Shown: positions 49,461-61,174 of the stretch, one piece after another
Layout of the letters: every line of letters begins with the position of its first letter
Position numbering within the stretch: position 1 is the first letter of the stretch
Source: Prunella strophiata
Taxonomy: Eukaryota; Chordata; Aves; Passeriformes; Prunellidae
Reading direction: 5' to 3'
Length of the DNA stretch: 64,000 bases
NCBI GenBank assembly: GCA_036583965.1
Contig: JAZBQD010000014.1
Coordinates: 797,501 to 861,500, forward strand
Program-made: the position numbers and the translations under genes
The notes under the pieces: generated by a model
The model's database searches: none
The model's input: the letters and a program-made list of their open reading frames with translations, nothing else
What the model was told of the DNA's origin: nothing

Positions 49461-52400
49461 TCATAAGCAACAGCATCCAGAGGGTTGCACCATGTTCTGG
49501 CATTCACATGATTCACACACAACCACTAAAAATTCACTAATGTACTTAGTGAAAAATGCCAGTGTTTGCCAGGGGCAGGTAGTTTAAATTACTGTGTCTA
49601 TCTTCCTCTGAGAGGAAAGCCAAGGAAACTTGATTAATATTTTTCTAGCAGAAATAAAAGGGCAGAAACTCTCCTCTTTTGTACACTCTGGAGGTCAAAC
49701 TAGATGATGTAATGATTTCTTGTGGTTTTCAACAGGTTTTATAGATTATCTGACTTAAAAATAGACACAGTGTTTAAATAATAACATTTAAATAATAACA
49801 TTCTCCTGAAACTGAGTGCCTGGTACAACAAGCCTCCAGTTCCTGGCTAAGGTCTGGAGGGACTACAACCCTACAAAGATTTGTAATAAACCAAAGGAGA
49901 AATCTTAGGTAGAAATGAATCTACCTTCAAAATTGAATATTACTGACTCTTTCCACTTGACAAGCAAGTGATATATGCTACCTTCTGCACAACCTGATTT
50001 AGCTAGGTGCAGATTTCCATAAAATCATGCAGATGCAGGGTGTGTCTGTAGTGCAGAACCATACTCAGGTTTGGGCAATGCCACAGCAGCAAGAACCTCC
50101 CTCCTCACAAAAGCCACCATGTCCCATGCAATTGGAGCCTGGTTTTGGCTCGGAGGAATTGCTCCTTGTCACCTACACCCCTCTTTAACTTGCCACAAGC
50201 ACAACAACCCAACTCAGCAAACCTCTCAGCGACCTGCATGAACTGCCTGGAAGTCCACTGGGCATCACTGAATTCCACCAGCCACTGAGTACACCAACAA
50301 TGGGAATCAGATTACTTTGCTCATATGTTTTGACAACAGCAATTTCATTCTATTTATTAGGATAATTCATAAAGCACCACCAAATGCAGTGCAGAATCTC
50401 TTATGAAAATAATTACAGCCTAGTAAAGCAGGATCTTGTTGAAGCACACCATTAACTTCCTTGACAGTTAGGGAACAAGCCAAAGACTTTGTGCAAATGA
50501 AGGATTAGCAAGGTCTCAACACACACATTTCCTTGCACTTAAAATGTGCAAGGAGCAGACCTTATTAAATCAGCATTTCTTATGATGCTTTAAAATGATA
50601 GCCCCTGAGGCAGATTTTTTTTTGGTACTTCAAAAGACAGTTATCATGCTACTCTCTGCTACAGTCTGGGGCAACAGAAAAATAAATTCCTATCTAATTG
50701 TTCTACCACTGTATACAGGGAGCATAAAATAGTTGCTCTTTCCCACAGCTGTCAAAAATCCCCAGACTTTTATTCACAATGAGGTGTCACCAGTCTCTCA
50801 CAAAGAGAGAGCAGCTCTGATACAATGCTATGAATTGTCTTCCACTTGGCTACTGAAAACATTTTGAGCAGTAACCTTATCTGAACCTACCATTCAGCAT
50901 TTGGGCTGTCTCCATATGTGCCTCAGGGCTATATTGCCAGCCTCTGGGAGTTTAAAGTTCTTCTATTTCTATGCAGAACAACTTTGTGGTTGTACATTTC
51001 ATGGTAGTTTTTAAAGTAAGATTTGCCTAAAAAAAGAGCTGCGGACTTTTCTTCTCAGTGTTTAATAATGTTCAAAGTTGTCTGAAAATTTGCTTACCTA
51101 TAATTATAAAGGACTGAGTAAGTTCCCTGCTTTGCATCCTCTCTGTTTTCAAAGTCCTTGCAGTACAGCCACTATGAAATCATGACACTCATGACACAGA
51201 TTTGTGTGATCCCTCTAACTCCTTGACTAACTCAGGTCTTCATAAGTAGAACTGATCCAGAAGCTGTTAGGAAACATCCCTTACGAGTAAAACCAGCATT
51301 TTCCTAAATATTAAAATATTATTAGAGACAGATTACTTGCAATAGGTAGTTTGACAGCCCAGCTTAATAAATTAGAACCCCCTAAACCCCACCAGAAATA
51401 CCTGCCAGTGTTCCAACCAAGGTCTCATAACAAACAATTAAGAATGCTGAAATAACTCACAGAAGATGTTGCATTCTTCCAGACTTTTCCATCTTATCTC
51501 AAATGTTGACAGTAAAAAGAACAGAGATGTTTTTCTTCAAACCACAGTTTTTATCAATCCTCTCCAACATTCAAGCAGCACAATATCCTTTTAATGCAAC
51601 CAAGTAACCCCCTCTGAACCTCAGGAGATGTTTGCAAAATAATTGTTCCCCTTCACTGCTCCTTTGTTATTACTTTATTTTTTCCACACTCTTATTACTT
51701 CAGGCAGAAATAACTAAGAGATATTATCATTAATTTACCAAAACAGAATTCCCCTGAATTCATTTTCTCTTAAGTTAGACTTTTACAATTAAATTGTACA
51801 TTAGAACTAAATCTAATGATTTTCAACCTGGCTGAAATGATTGGCTCACTAAGTCTACACTTTAATTCTTCCCCCTCTCTCATTTTGCCAACTAGAAGAG
51901 AAATGAATCTACCTTCAAGCCTGTTGGAATCAATCTTCTTTTCTTTTTCTCACAATTTATAAGCCAGAGGCTTAAAAAGTGTTCATATCCGCTTTTAACA
52001 AGCTGGTTATGTGAGATAAGCACAAGAACATTAATAAAAATAACTCAGCTTTAAGTCATGAACGTTTTACAAAAGTAGACCTTAAAAAAAATAAATTGTA
52101 AAGGCTAATTGTGATTTATGCCATGTTACTTCTCCTATACTTACCCATTATCAATCATCTCTAAAAGATCCCTTCTTTTATATGCCAGAGTCATAAATGC
52201 AAATGCTGCCAGCTCATTCCTAATCAGGGAGATACTGCACAGCACAGACAACCCCCAGTTAGTCCTGGGACCTCTAAACATACTGCAGAACAGGGTTTAT
52301 TCTTTTCCAGTTATGGACTTTTATTTTTTATTATAATTATTTAAATTTATTTTTTAAGTCCTTCACAAAGGTTTCATAGCTGTCCCACACACTCTATTTC

Positions 52401-55400
52401 AGTATTTCATCACTTTCTCCCCATCCTCAGTGTCTCTTGAGTTCACAAAAACTGTATTTAGGCAACAGCAACACAACCACTGGCACTGAAACTTTTATTA
52501 CTTCAATTACAACAAAGCAGCTGGTGGTAATAATAACACTACTTAGCATTTATATGCTGTTTTGTATCTTCAAAAGCCTGTACAAATATTTGTTAATTAA
52601 GCCTCACAAAACTCCTGAGAGTCAGATATGTTTTTTTGTTTATAAATAGGAAAACTTAGGGACAAAACAGCTGTTTCCAAAATCGAGATTTTCAGATTAT
52701 TTTTAAAGAAGGGCATGGAGATGTCTGGACAATAACTTTCAGAGTTATAAGAGGACAGCTTAAAATACTCAACCCAATGGGACATCAACTCTCATGCTCT
52801 AAGCATCCACCTCCTCTTAAAAAAAAAAAAAAATCAGTGCTGTCTCTGGGAAGACACAGCTCCCTGCTGCCAGCTGCCCTAAGCCACTTGCATGTCAACA
52901 TTCAGCTTTCATATAAAAATTGAGGAAAACTGTAAATTTCTAAGTAGAAAAGAACTCGTTCAACCACGTATCCAAGGCACTTCTGAGAACATCTTACAGT
53001 CATATTCAGTAAGACTCTTTACTGAAGAGACTTTTTTTGATGTGTGTTAGAGACCTCACTCACAGAGGGAAAACAAATGCCTACACACACTCTAACACCT
53101 CCCTGCAAGGTCTTGAGTTCTAGAACTGCATGATGAGAGCTTAAAATTACTGCCTTGACAAAGTACACACATTGTAGGGAAGGCATGACTTAGCCCACAA
53201 AGACTTGACTATCCACATAATTTCACATACCACATTTCCCACTGAGAACAGTGGATCTGAAATGCTTTAGAGAAGACATTGGAATAAAAGGACACAAAAG
53301 GAGAGAAAGAATTTGGGTTTGAGTGTGCAAAAGCTTTACTGCAAGAAGTGGCACAAAGCTGAGCAGCAGAGCACTGTGTGCAATTAAAGAGTGATGTGAA
53401 ACAAAAAGAATAGGGAAAATAGGGGTTAAAAGAGAAGAGAAAAAAAATAAACAACAGGAGACTAAAGTTATATCAAGACTCAACAGTAGGATGGACCAGA
53501 ATATGGAAGATGGTGGAGAAACATGGCTGAGGCAAGTGGAGAGGGAAGGAAAACCTCGAGTTCACCCAGGGGCCAGGCTGAGCAGGGAGAGGCAAGCCCA
53601 GGCTGAGGGCAAGGCTCTCAAGGCAGCAGCCACGGGAAGGGACACTGTGACTGCAGGGGGGAAGCTGTTTCTTGGCAGAGGCAGGACATTTGTCACCCAG
53701 GGGTGACTTACCTAAGAGACACGAAGGTACAAAGTCCAGACTCCTGCTGCTGTCCTGCCCTCTCCGTGTGAGATAGCACCAAGAGGGTAATTACCAGTTA
53801 GCCCAGATTTATTAGCCTTAACGAAGTTTGCTGCTAAAACAGAAACAGATCCCATCCTCTAGTTCCCAGCCCTCTGCCCTGGACAAGACTTTATCCCTGA
53901 ACACAGGAAGAGAAGGAAACAGAAAGTTGAAACATTACACTAAGGGCTGAGAGAGAACAGGAAGAATTTCAAAGCAATAAATAATGCTGGAAGTGGGGCA
54001 GAGAATAAATAATTCCACTTTGGGAAAAGCGAGTCTGAGATGAGATTGAAGGGAAAGAAGAAAACACATGTATTTCATATGCAGCCTGTTCTGAATGTGA
54101 AACACAGATGTGTATTTTTATCTCCAGCTGAAGGCAGTACAATGCACTCACTGCTTTCTCAAGACATGTTGTGCAAAGCTGAAAATTACTTTAGAGGCAC
54201 AAGTATAAATGGTTGACTTTTCCATGCCATCTTTGAAATGGCACAAAAGATCATCAAGCTAAATTTTATTGCCACATGATATCACAGACTCCTCATGATG
54301 TAACTCAGTTTCCTTGCATTATCCTTGCCAGATCATTGGGTTCTCCATGTATCTGAGTGCATAAGACAATCTACAAGAATAATGCTTCACTCCTTCCACA
54401 AAGGTCTCACATTCACATGCTCTGAGTAATAGAACAGCTCATTCAAAAATATTTTTATGATGTACACTGGGATTCTCACAGGCATTGAACTCTGAAGCAA
54501 ATCCCTGCATTAACCAGATACCTAACACCCAGAAACACCAAGTAGGGAAAAAAAAAAAAAAAAAAAGCTTTCTTCAGGCTAATTACTTCAAATTATATTT
54601 TACACTGGAAACAAAGAGATCTTTGTCTCAGGAAATAGAGAAGACTACACCTCAGACACACTGGAAACAAATAAAAAGATCAGTGGCCTCGGAAGAAGGA
54701 AGAGTACATTAGAAGGCAGAGCAAAGTCCTCAGTTTTTATGAAAGGAGCATTCAGAGGGATGAATTAAGCCCTCTCAGCCACCCCAGAATGAAAGAACGT
54801 GCTCATTAACCAAAGTTCACATTTCAGGTGAAAGACAATTCACTAGGACCTTCAACAGAACAAAACACGGCACCATCAAAGCCTACCTAAAGGCAAAACA
54901 TTGACAAAATTGGGATAACCTTGTATCTCACCAGGTATCTGCAAGTATTGAGGAGCAAATGAACTTCTGTGAGCCCAGGTCTCTCTCATGTTTTTTAGAA
55001 CAAGTTTGATGCAGATGTTTTGGGGAGGGGGTGTTAAAAACCTTTTGCTAATGGGTGTGGGGCTTATCTAATGGACAACAAGCAGGTGCTGCTAACACCT
55101 CACTTTCAGCTCCTCTTTGCACTGGAGACAATTTCTGGAGCGTGAGGGGGAGGAGAAGGGAAGAACTGATGGGAGAAGCAGCAATCCTAGTGCCTGATTT
55201 TCTACTTGGTCAAATCTTTAAAAACTGCTTTTACATGCAGGAGCAGCAATCAAAGTAATAAATACAAATCCGCCAGGAGTCACTTCTTTATTTTCCAGTT
55301 GCAAACACTGCTGAGCTCCAGACAATAAGAGAAACTCTCACAGTACATTTAGTCTGAAGCATCCAGCAGCTACAGCAAACTCCAGCCCCAAGAACCAGCT

Positions 55401-58400
55401 CTGGCAGTTTGACAATTAACCCAGCTGAATGCAGCTCCCCTGCACTCATGGAAAGCTTGAAAGGAATCAGGTGTTCCCTTATCTTCAGGGGTAATCTATA
55501 AAATCCAGAAAATCCATGAACCATAACATTTTGGATTATTAAAAGACAAATCCTCTCTTTCATGTAAAACCAATGCATTCTTGAAAAGAAAACAAACAAA
55601 AACCCCAAAATAAAATAAAATCAATAAAACAAAACAACAAAAAGATCAAAAACCCCAAACAACCACGTTATCTGTATGAAACCTTTTTTTTAAGTTACTG
55701 GACATCCATAACACCTACCTTCACTCAACAGATACCATTCTTAAAATCATTAATTTTTACTAATTATTCTGTTGAAACACTCTAAGTTTTCACAGTATTC
55801 CAGGAGAATGGTTTAATCTTTTTGTTTTGTTTTGTTTATATTGATGTTTTTGCCATTATTTTTTCTTCTGTAGCTTTATAGAGACGCTAACAATTTCCAT
55901 GGTTGGTCAAAGTGACAACATGAGTGAGGCTCTCAGAACAAAGGCAAGCAGAATCCCTGTGACACCACCATGGTAATGAAGATGCCTGTCATGCATCAGA
56001 AAACCCCACAGAAATGGACAACTTCATGGAAAATACTGACTGTGCACCTTTGAGCCTAGAGACATCTGCTAACTTTGTTTGTTCAGGAGGCACAAGGTTG
56101 CTGAAGTCTATTCATCAAAAGACAAAGGTAATAAATGCAAAGAATGTAATTTGTAATTTGCTGTTTCCATGTCAGATCATAACCCTGTGGAGATTCACAG
56201 CATGTCTAACTTTAATTACTGAGACAGGTGGCATGGAGAGGGAAGGGAAGAGAGGGACTGGAAGCGTTCAACTAGTAGCAATTCAAGGCCCTGAGTTGGG
56301 TAATATTTTAAAATGTTACTAAAACTGACATTACAATCAAAGCCATGTGTTAGTGATTGCAGGCTCATGGCCACAGCTCAAAATGAAACAGATCTTAAAA
56401 GCTAATGCTAACAACATTTCCATTTGTGATTCATTTTTTTATCCCCCAGTGTCAATGACACAAAATTAGGAGGAAAAAAAAAAAGAAAATAAGAGTCCCT
56501 CCTCACAAAACAGATGTGGAGGTTGCCTCTTCCCACACCATCATGGTCCTTCCCAGAAGGCTGTGACTGTCCCAGAGTCAAAAGCTGTAAAAGACACCTT
56601 GTCCTAACAATCCCCTTCAGTGCAGAGCATTGTTTTATAAACAGTTTTGCAAATGTTTTCTACACAGACCCAAAACAGAGTCACTGACTTAGGTGAAACT
56701 TTCAATGACTTTATGCCTAAATTCCTCTACAGGCACAGCAGGGAGAAAGGACTGCACTAGCAGCTGAAGTTCATGGCAAAACAAAGTTCAGATGACAGCC
56801 ACCATCTAACTTGGAATTCAGGGTACAAAACTGAAAACCCTAGGTATCAGAGTTAAATCAAAATCTGTACAAAACAGACTGTCATTGTTTTGAATGAATA
56901 GACTGGCAGATGAATCAGAGTCCAACTCTGGAGTTAAGATAAAATGGCACCAGCTACAGCCCCTCCCCAAAAGCAGGAATTCTAGTTTCTTCTGGTTTGA
57001 AGCATTAATAATGGAAAAATTAGAGAACAAGCACTGAAAACAAGAAATGAGCCTCTTATACACCAAATTTTCACATTGAAAAATATACTTGGAATGGAGA
57101 TACAAGGATCAGGCCACACACACACTGCACTGTAAGCAACAACTCCAAGGTGTTAAACATCTTTTCTTTCTGGCCACCAGCCCCACAGCAGAGAGAGGAG
57201 TCTGGAGGAGTCACAAAAGGCTTCCTTTTTCTGTCTGGCACAGCCAAAAATGTATTTGAAAAAAATCTCATGCATTGAGCAATCGTTCACTGTATGAGAA
57301 GAGATGCAGGAATTGTAAGCAGGAATGTAAGAGCAACAAGTGGTAGATACTGAAACCTAAGTTAGCAACTGCTTTATTGGTGCAATCTTCAAGTCTTCTC
57401 TTATCTGGCCACAGTAACTGAAGAGTTCTTCTATATTTATCTATTTTGACCCTTGGGGCTTCAATTATTTGACTTCAGATGTTAGATTTTAATAAGCTGT
57501 CACCCACAGGGGAAAAAATGGGACTGATTCACCATTTACAGCTGGACCATGGACAGAAGAAAATCAACCCTATTTCAAGAATTTAGGTGTCACCAAGTGG
57601 AAAACTTCAGTACTTTTTCCATCTGTGCATTTCACAGCAGAAGTTAGTAACTTCAGATTAATCTTGCCCTCTCCATTACTGCTGTATATAACTAGCACCT
57701 AATCATTACTGGGTGTTGCTGCTCGTGGGGTGTTACCTCCCTCCAAATAAATCTAATGGGACGCTTTGTCTGCTTTCAAAATCACAGAATCACTCAGAAC
57801 CCAGCATCCAGAGCTAGGAGAAGGCATAACTCAACACCACAGCCCCTCCATGAGTGTGTGACAGCACAAGCCAGCTGGACAACTCCAAAGCCGCTTCCAT
57901 TTGCTCTGCCTGCCCAGAAAAACCAAGCAGCACCACAGCCTGCTCCCGTGGAGCCTTGAGCACAGTATCTCCTTACCTGAGAGCTAACAGTGCTACACTC
58001 CCTGTGAACTGTGAATCAGGAGGAGATACGGGGCGTCTCCCTTACACCTTGGAAACTCTGCGAGCTCTTTGCAGTCCCCACCGCCCTCTCGCTGGGAGGG
58101 AATCACCAACTCACTGCAAGCCTGGCCCGGGGAGCTTTCTTCTCCTCAGAGGGCAGGGGTTGCAGCGTTTCCATGGGTATTCCCAGGGAAAGGAGACCAG
58201 CCACACGATGCTGATTAAGTATCTCCAGTTGCTAACAACAAAAAAATGGTCATTTTTATGTTCTCCCACGTAAGCAACTTTTGTAGCTGACATACAGACG
58301 TTGCACAATCACAAACGAGAAGGAAGACAGTCAATAGGAAGGGAGGAGGACACATTTCTGATGATGAAGGAGAGGAGCAATTAAAATATGATCTATGCTG

Positions 58401-58989
58401 CAAAGGTATGTGAGATCCATCACTTGGTTAATATTTCAGCAGACACAATGCAGAGGAGCAATACTTTTACCTTCAGCTCTTCACCTCAAGTAAACAAAGC
58501 AGACTCCACCAAAGGTCACACCACTCTGGAGGGTACAAGATTCACGAGGCAAGGCAAAGCACAATTTCTGAGTGGGAGGATTGCTTCTCAAACAACATCC
58601 TTAAGAAAAACCTGTTCCACCCTTTCTTCTATTGCCTGCTACTAGCTGGCTTGAAACTCTGCTTCAGTGGAAGCGGCAACATCTCGCTTCTCGTGGATAT
58701 GATGCAGCCCTACTGAGGCCACGGTGGGGGGCAGGAGCACCTTAAATTATTCCTCAAAATGCCACTAAGCCTGTTTCCAAGGTGTGCCAGGTCACTGGCA
58801 CGCTGGCAATGCCTTAGGGAGTGCGTGTCATGGCGATGAGAGGGGCAGAAGGAGCAAAGACGCCAGGGAAAGTTACCGGAGAGAATGAAAGGGCTGAACA
58901 GCGGGGGGACACGAACGACAGCAGGGGAGAGCACCAAACAAACGCGGGCATTCAACAGGATCAGTCCCACCCGAAAGCTGCTCTTTGCT
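49461..58989. other. Long unique non-coding stretch rising into the CpG-island shore
   Basis: To about 57.7 kb this is AT-rich unique DNA with A runs at 52819-52833 and 54548-54566, an A/C-rich tract at about 55580-55670 and a 14-bp duplication at 49773-49800. From about 57.8 kb CpG dinucleotides become more frequent, as expected of an island shore. A weak CR1-like string (AAACTAGATGATGTAATGAT, near 49700) is too short to call. No exon was recognised. Confidence 0.55.
49773..49800. repeat. 14-bp perfect tandem duplication
   Basis: Two identical adjacent copies of TTTAAATAATAACA. Confidence 0.9.
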
Positions 58990-59039
58990 ACGGAGACGGA
59001 AAAGCCAGCTGAACCACCGGCGGAAAAAACTCCCCAGTA

Positions 59040-59069
59040 AGGACTGAAAGACGAGTCACCTGGCAGAAG
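59040..59069 (+). other. Possible 3' end of a divergent plus-strand first exon
   Basis: The plus strand has GGCAGAAG|GTGAGGC, a good match to the donor consensus, with the exon ending at 59069 and the intron beginning at 59070. The exon start is unknown; the start coordinate given is only a placeholder upstream. Divergent transcripts are common at CpG islands, but isolated donor matches are also common by chance. Confidence 0.25.
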
Positions 59070-59188
59070 GTGAGGCAGGAGGAGGGCACGGCTGGTGCCC
59101 TCCGCGGGCTCCGAGGGGATGCCCAGCCCGCCGCCCCGGGGCGAGCCCGGCGGGCGAGGTGCGGGCAGGTGCGGCGGCAGCAGGAGAG

Positions 59189-59289
59189 CACACACGCCTA
59201 CACCTACACATACACACCTACACACACACACCTACACCGACACACACACACCTACACCGACACACACACACCTACACCGACACACACAG
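59189..59289. repeat. CA-rich minisatellite with 20-bp unit
   Basis: Three exact 20-bp copies of CACACACACACCTACACCGA fill 59221-59280. They are preceded by less regular CACCTACA units from 59189 and followed by a partial unit. The repeat carries one CpG per unit and lies inside the CpG island. It creates Thr/His/Tyr-rich open frames that are not genes. Confidence 0.95.
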
Positions 59290-59555
59290 CGCTTCGTGGG
59301 TGCACAGCCAGGCGGGGAAAAGCTGCAGCAGCGACCCCCGTCCCCGGGGGCCGGGAGGGACTTCTCAGCCCGGCGGGGACAGGGGGCAGCGCCCCGCGAT
59401 CCGCCGTGCGCCGGCGGCTTTTGGGGTGGCGGAACACCCCGGGGGCTCGACGCCGGGGAGAAATGCCATCCCGCCCCGCCAGCCCCTTACCTTGGCGGAG
59501 TCCTCCTCCCGGCCCGGGGGCGGCGGTGGCTCCGCTCCCAACAAAGTGCGGGAGC

Positions 59556-59563
59556 GGGGCGGG
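59556..59563 (+). promoter_or_regulatory. GC box (Sp1/KLF-type)
   Basis: GGGGCGGG on the plus strand, followed by GCGCGG. It is within the CpG island, about 65 bases upstream of the donor in minus-strand direction. Confidence 0.55.
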
Positions 59564-59623
59564 CGCGGAGCAGCCGCGGCGAGCGCAGCGGAGCGGAGCC
59601 GAGCTCCCTCTGCCGGGCGCCCG

Positions 59624-59632
59624 CCCCGCCCC
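59624..59632 (-). promoter_or_regulatory. GC box (Sp1/KLF-type)
   Basis: CCCCGCCCC on the plus strand, i.e. GGGGCGGGG on the minus strand, upstream of the putative minus-strand exon. Confidence 0.55.
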
Positions 59633-59633
59633 G

Positions 59634-59711
59634 GCACAACCCCAGCCCCGGAACAGCCCCGGCAGAGCCACAGCACAGCCCCAGCCCCAGCACAGCCCCA
59701 GCACAGCCCGG
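59634..59711. repeat. CAGCCCC/AGCACAGCCCC low-complexity repeat
   Basis: Short tandem-like units of CCCCAGC, CACAGC and CCCCGG fill about 78 bases just upstream of the putative minus-strand exon. On the minus strand this is GGGGCTGTGCTGGGGCTG, rich in G4 runs and therefore a potential G-quadruplex former near the promoter. Confidence 0.7.
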
Positions 59712-60078
59712 GAGCGGAGCGGCCGCCCGGTGCCTGCGGGCTCGGAGCCGCCTCCCTGCTGCCGCTCCCTGCACGGCTCACGCCATGCAGAGGTGCTGAG
59801 AGCAGCGCCCCGGAGCTGATAGGTGGGAGTTAAAAGTCATCGTAAAAAAAAAAAAAAATTAAGTACAAGGCCACACACAAAACCTACCACGACTCCAACA
59901 TCCTTCCACGAAGAAGTAGGTGTAGATAAACCACCTTTGGAACGACTGGTCTACGAGAACAAAAGTCTCCCGGTCTTCGCTTGAAATCCCGGATGAAATC
60001 TCCCAGCTGTTGATGTTGTTTCCATCTGGCACCACATTCCTCCCCGCTCTGACAACTTACACGTGGCTTTCGCTCAGC

Positions 60079-60118
60079 CCCTCATTCAGGGGAATTTTCC
60101 CTCATTCAGGGGAATGGT
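60079..60118. repeat. 20-bp tandem duplication
   Basis: Two adjacent units, CCCTCATTCAGGGGAATTTT and CCCTCATTCAGGGGAATGGT, differing only in the last three bases. They lie about 280-300 bases upstream of the CpG-island core. Confidence 0.9.
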
Positions 60119-61127
60119 CCCTATCGCCATGCTCGCAGGTAGCCAAAGTCCTCACGCTACACTGTTAGCACACTCGGGATTGCTATAATGACCCACTTCC
60201 CCTCCTAAAACCCGGCTGTTCCACGAGAATCTGTTTTCACTGATTTCTCTTTCAAATAAGTTTTTGCCTAATGTGGCTCCAGAGAAAAGTTAGAAAGCAT
60301 AAATCTTTTGACAGCATCAGACATCTGAAAAGAACCTCTATTCAGGTGGTGTATAGGAGAGCTAATCAGATTTTTGAGGTTCTGTTCCTGATTTTTGATA
60401 GGATTCAATTGCCAACCCAGAAAGATTTACACACCTGCTTAATTACGTTCCCGAGGCTCCTTCCAGGCTTCACCGAGATCCCTTGGGAAGATTCGAATCA
60501 CATCTGGACCAAGCAGCTAATTCCACCGAGCCACGGTTCCCAAAATAGAGCAACAGGTCCTTTCTGCTACAAAGTTTCTGTGATTCCAGGCCCTCTCCAA
60601 GAAACCTGCGGAGGAAAAGTATAAACTAACCAAAGAGCAGCTGCTCGCTGAAATTTCCACTCAGCTCCAAGAAATGAGACTTGGCAGGTCCTTGCTTTTT
60701 ATAACACTCCGTGACTCATTTGCAGAAGCAGGTGAAGTCAGAGCCATCACTGCCAGAGCCCTGCCCCTGACGGCTTCTCCAGGGAAGACACGGATTTCCC
60801 CGATTTTGAAAAAAAAAATAATTTAGGTCAGGGTGGTATTGCAGCAGTCTGGTTGCTGAATCTCCTCTCAAGAAGTGGTGCTATTCCATCCTTGACCTGG
60901 TGCTTGCCAGCAAATCTTCCTGCAATAAGGTCTGAACTCTACAAGGGAGTTGTGAGTTGTTTTGCCAGGTTCGGGCTGAAGGCAGGGGCAGCAGGCAGGC
61001 GTGAAGCTCACTGTGGGCTCCTGAGAACCAGGCAGGAGAGAGTAACCCGAGCCTGCAGACCAGGCTGGGAGAGGTGGGGCCTCACTCCACAATTGCTTAG
61101 GAGTTCACCTTAACCCTGCTTAAAAGG

Positions 61128-61168
<41 letters not shown>
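61128..61168. repeat. Poly-A tract, 41 bases
   Basis: Uninterrupted A run followed by a GA/AAAG-rich tail to about 61184. No retroposon body was recognised upstream. Confidence 0.95.

Positions 61169-61174
<6 letters not shown>

Larger units (their letters stand above)
59491..59640 (-). other. Putative non-coding first exon of an unidentified minus-strand gene
   Basis: On the minus strand the sequence reads ACTCCGCCAAG|GTAAGGGG, a very strong splice donor, with the last exon base at 59491 and the intron starting at 59490. Going upstream on this strand there is no ATG between 59491 and about 59780, so the exon is most simply a 5' untranslated exon. Translation through the donor frame would give a Pro/Ala-rich peptide ending GREEDSAK, but with no start codon in the exon. 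GC boxes at 59556-59563 and 59624-59632 suggest a start site roughly between 59560 and 59640; the upper boundary given is an estimate. The next exon would lie at lower coordinates and I could not find it in this window. I do not recognise the gene. Confidence 0.5.
58990..59830. promoter_or_regulatory. CpG island, probable promoter
   Basis: This is the only long stretch in the window with dense CpG. GC content is very high, especially at 59330-59640, and GC boxes are present on both sides of the candidate exon. It carries a strong minus-strand splice donor at 59491/59490 and a weaker plus-strand donor at 59069/59070, so it could drive a minus-strand gene or a divergent pair. No TATA box was found at a fitting position, as is usual for CpG-island promoters. 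A CA-rich minisatellite lies inside it. Start sites cannot be fixed from sequence alone. Confidence 0.8.

Noticed and set aside
49695..49740. CR1-like AAACTAGATGATG segment
   Set aside because: It matches the CR1 3' end for about 13 bases, after which the similarity is not convincing.
58710..59231. 173-residue minus-strand open frame
   Set aside because: It begins in the CA minisatellite, crosses the plus-strand donor region and has no recognisable domain.
59070..59833. Open frames of 224-249 residues on plus and 95-150 on minus in the CpG island
   Set aside because: Several long frames in all phases are expected in GC-rich DNA with few stop codons. They run through the CA minisatellite and lack conserved motifs. 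The minus frames there start at non-ATG codons.
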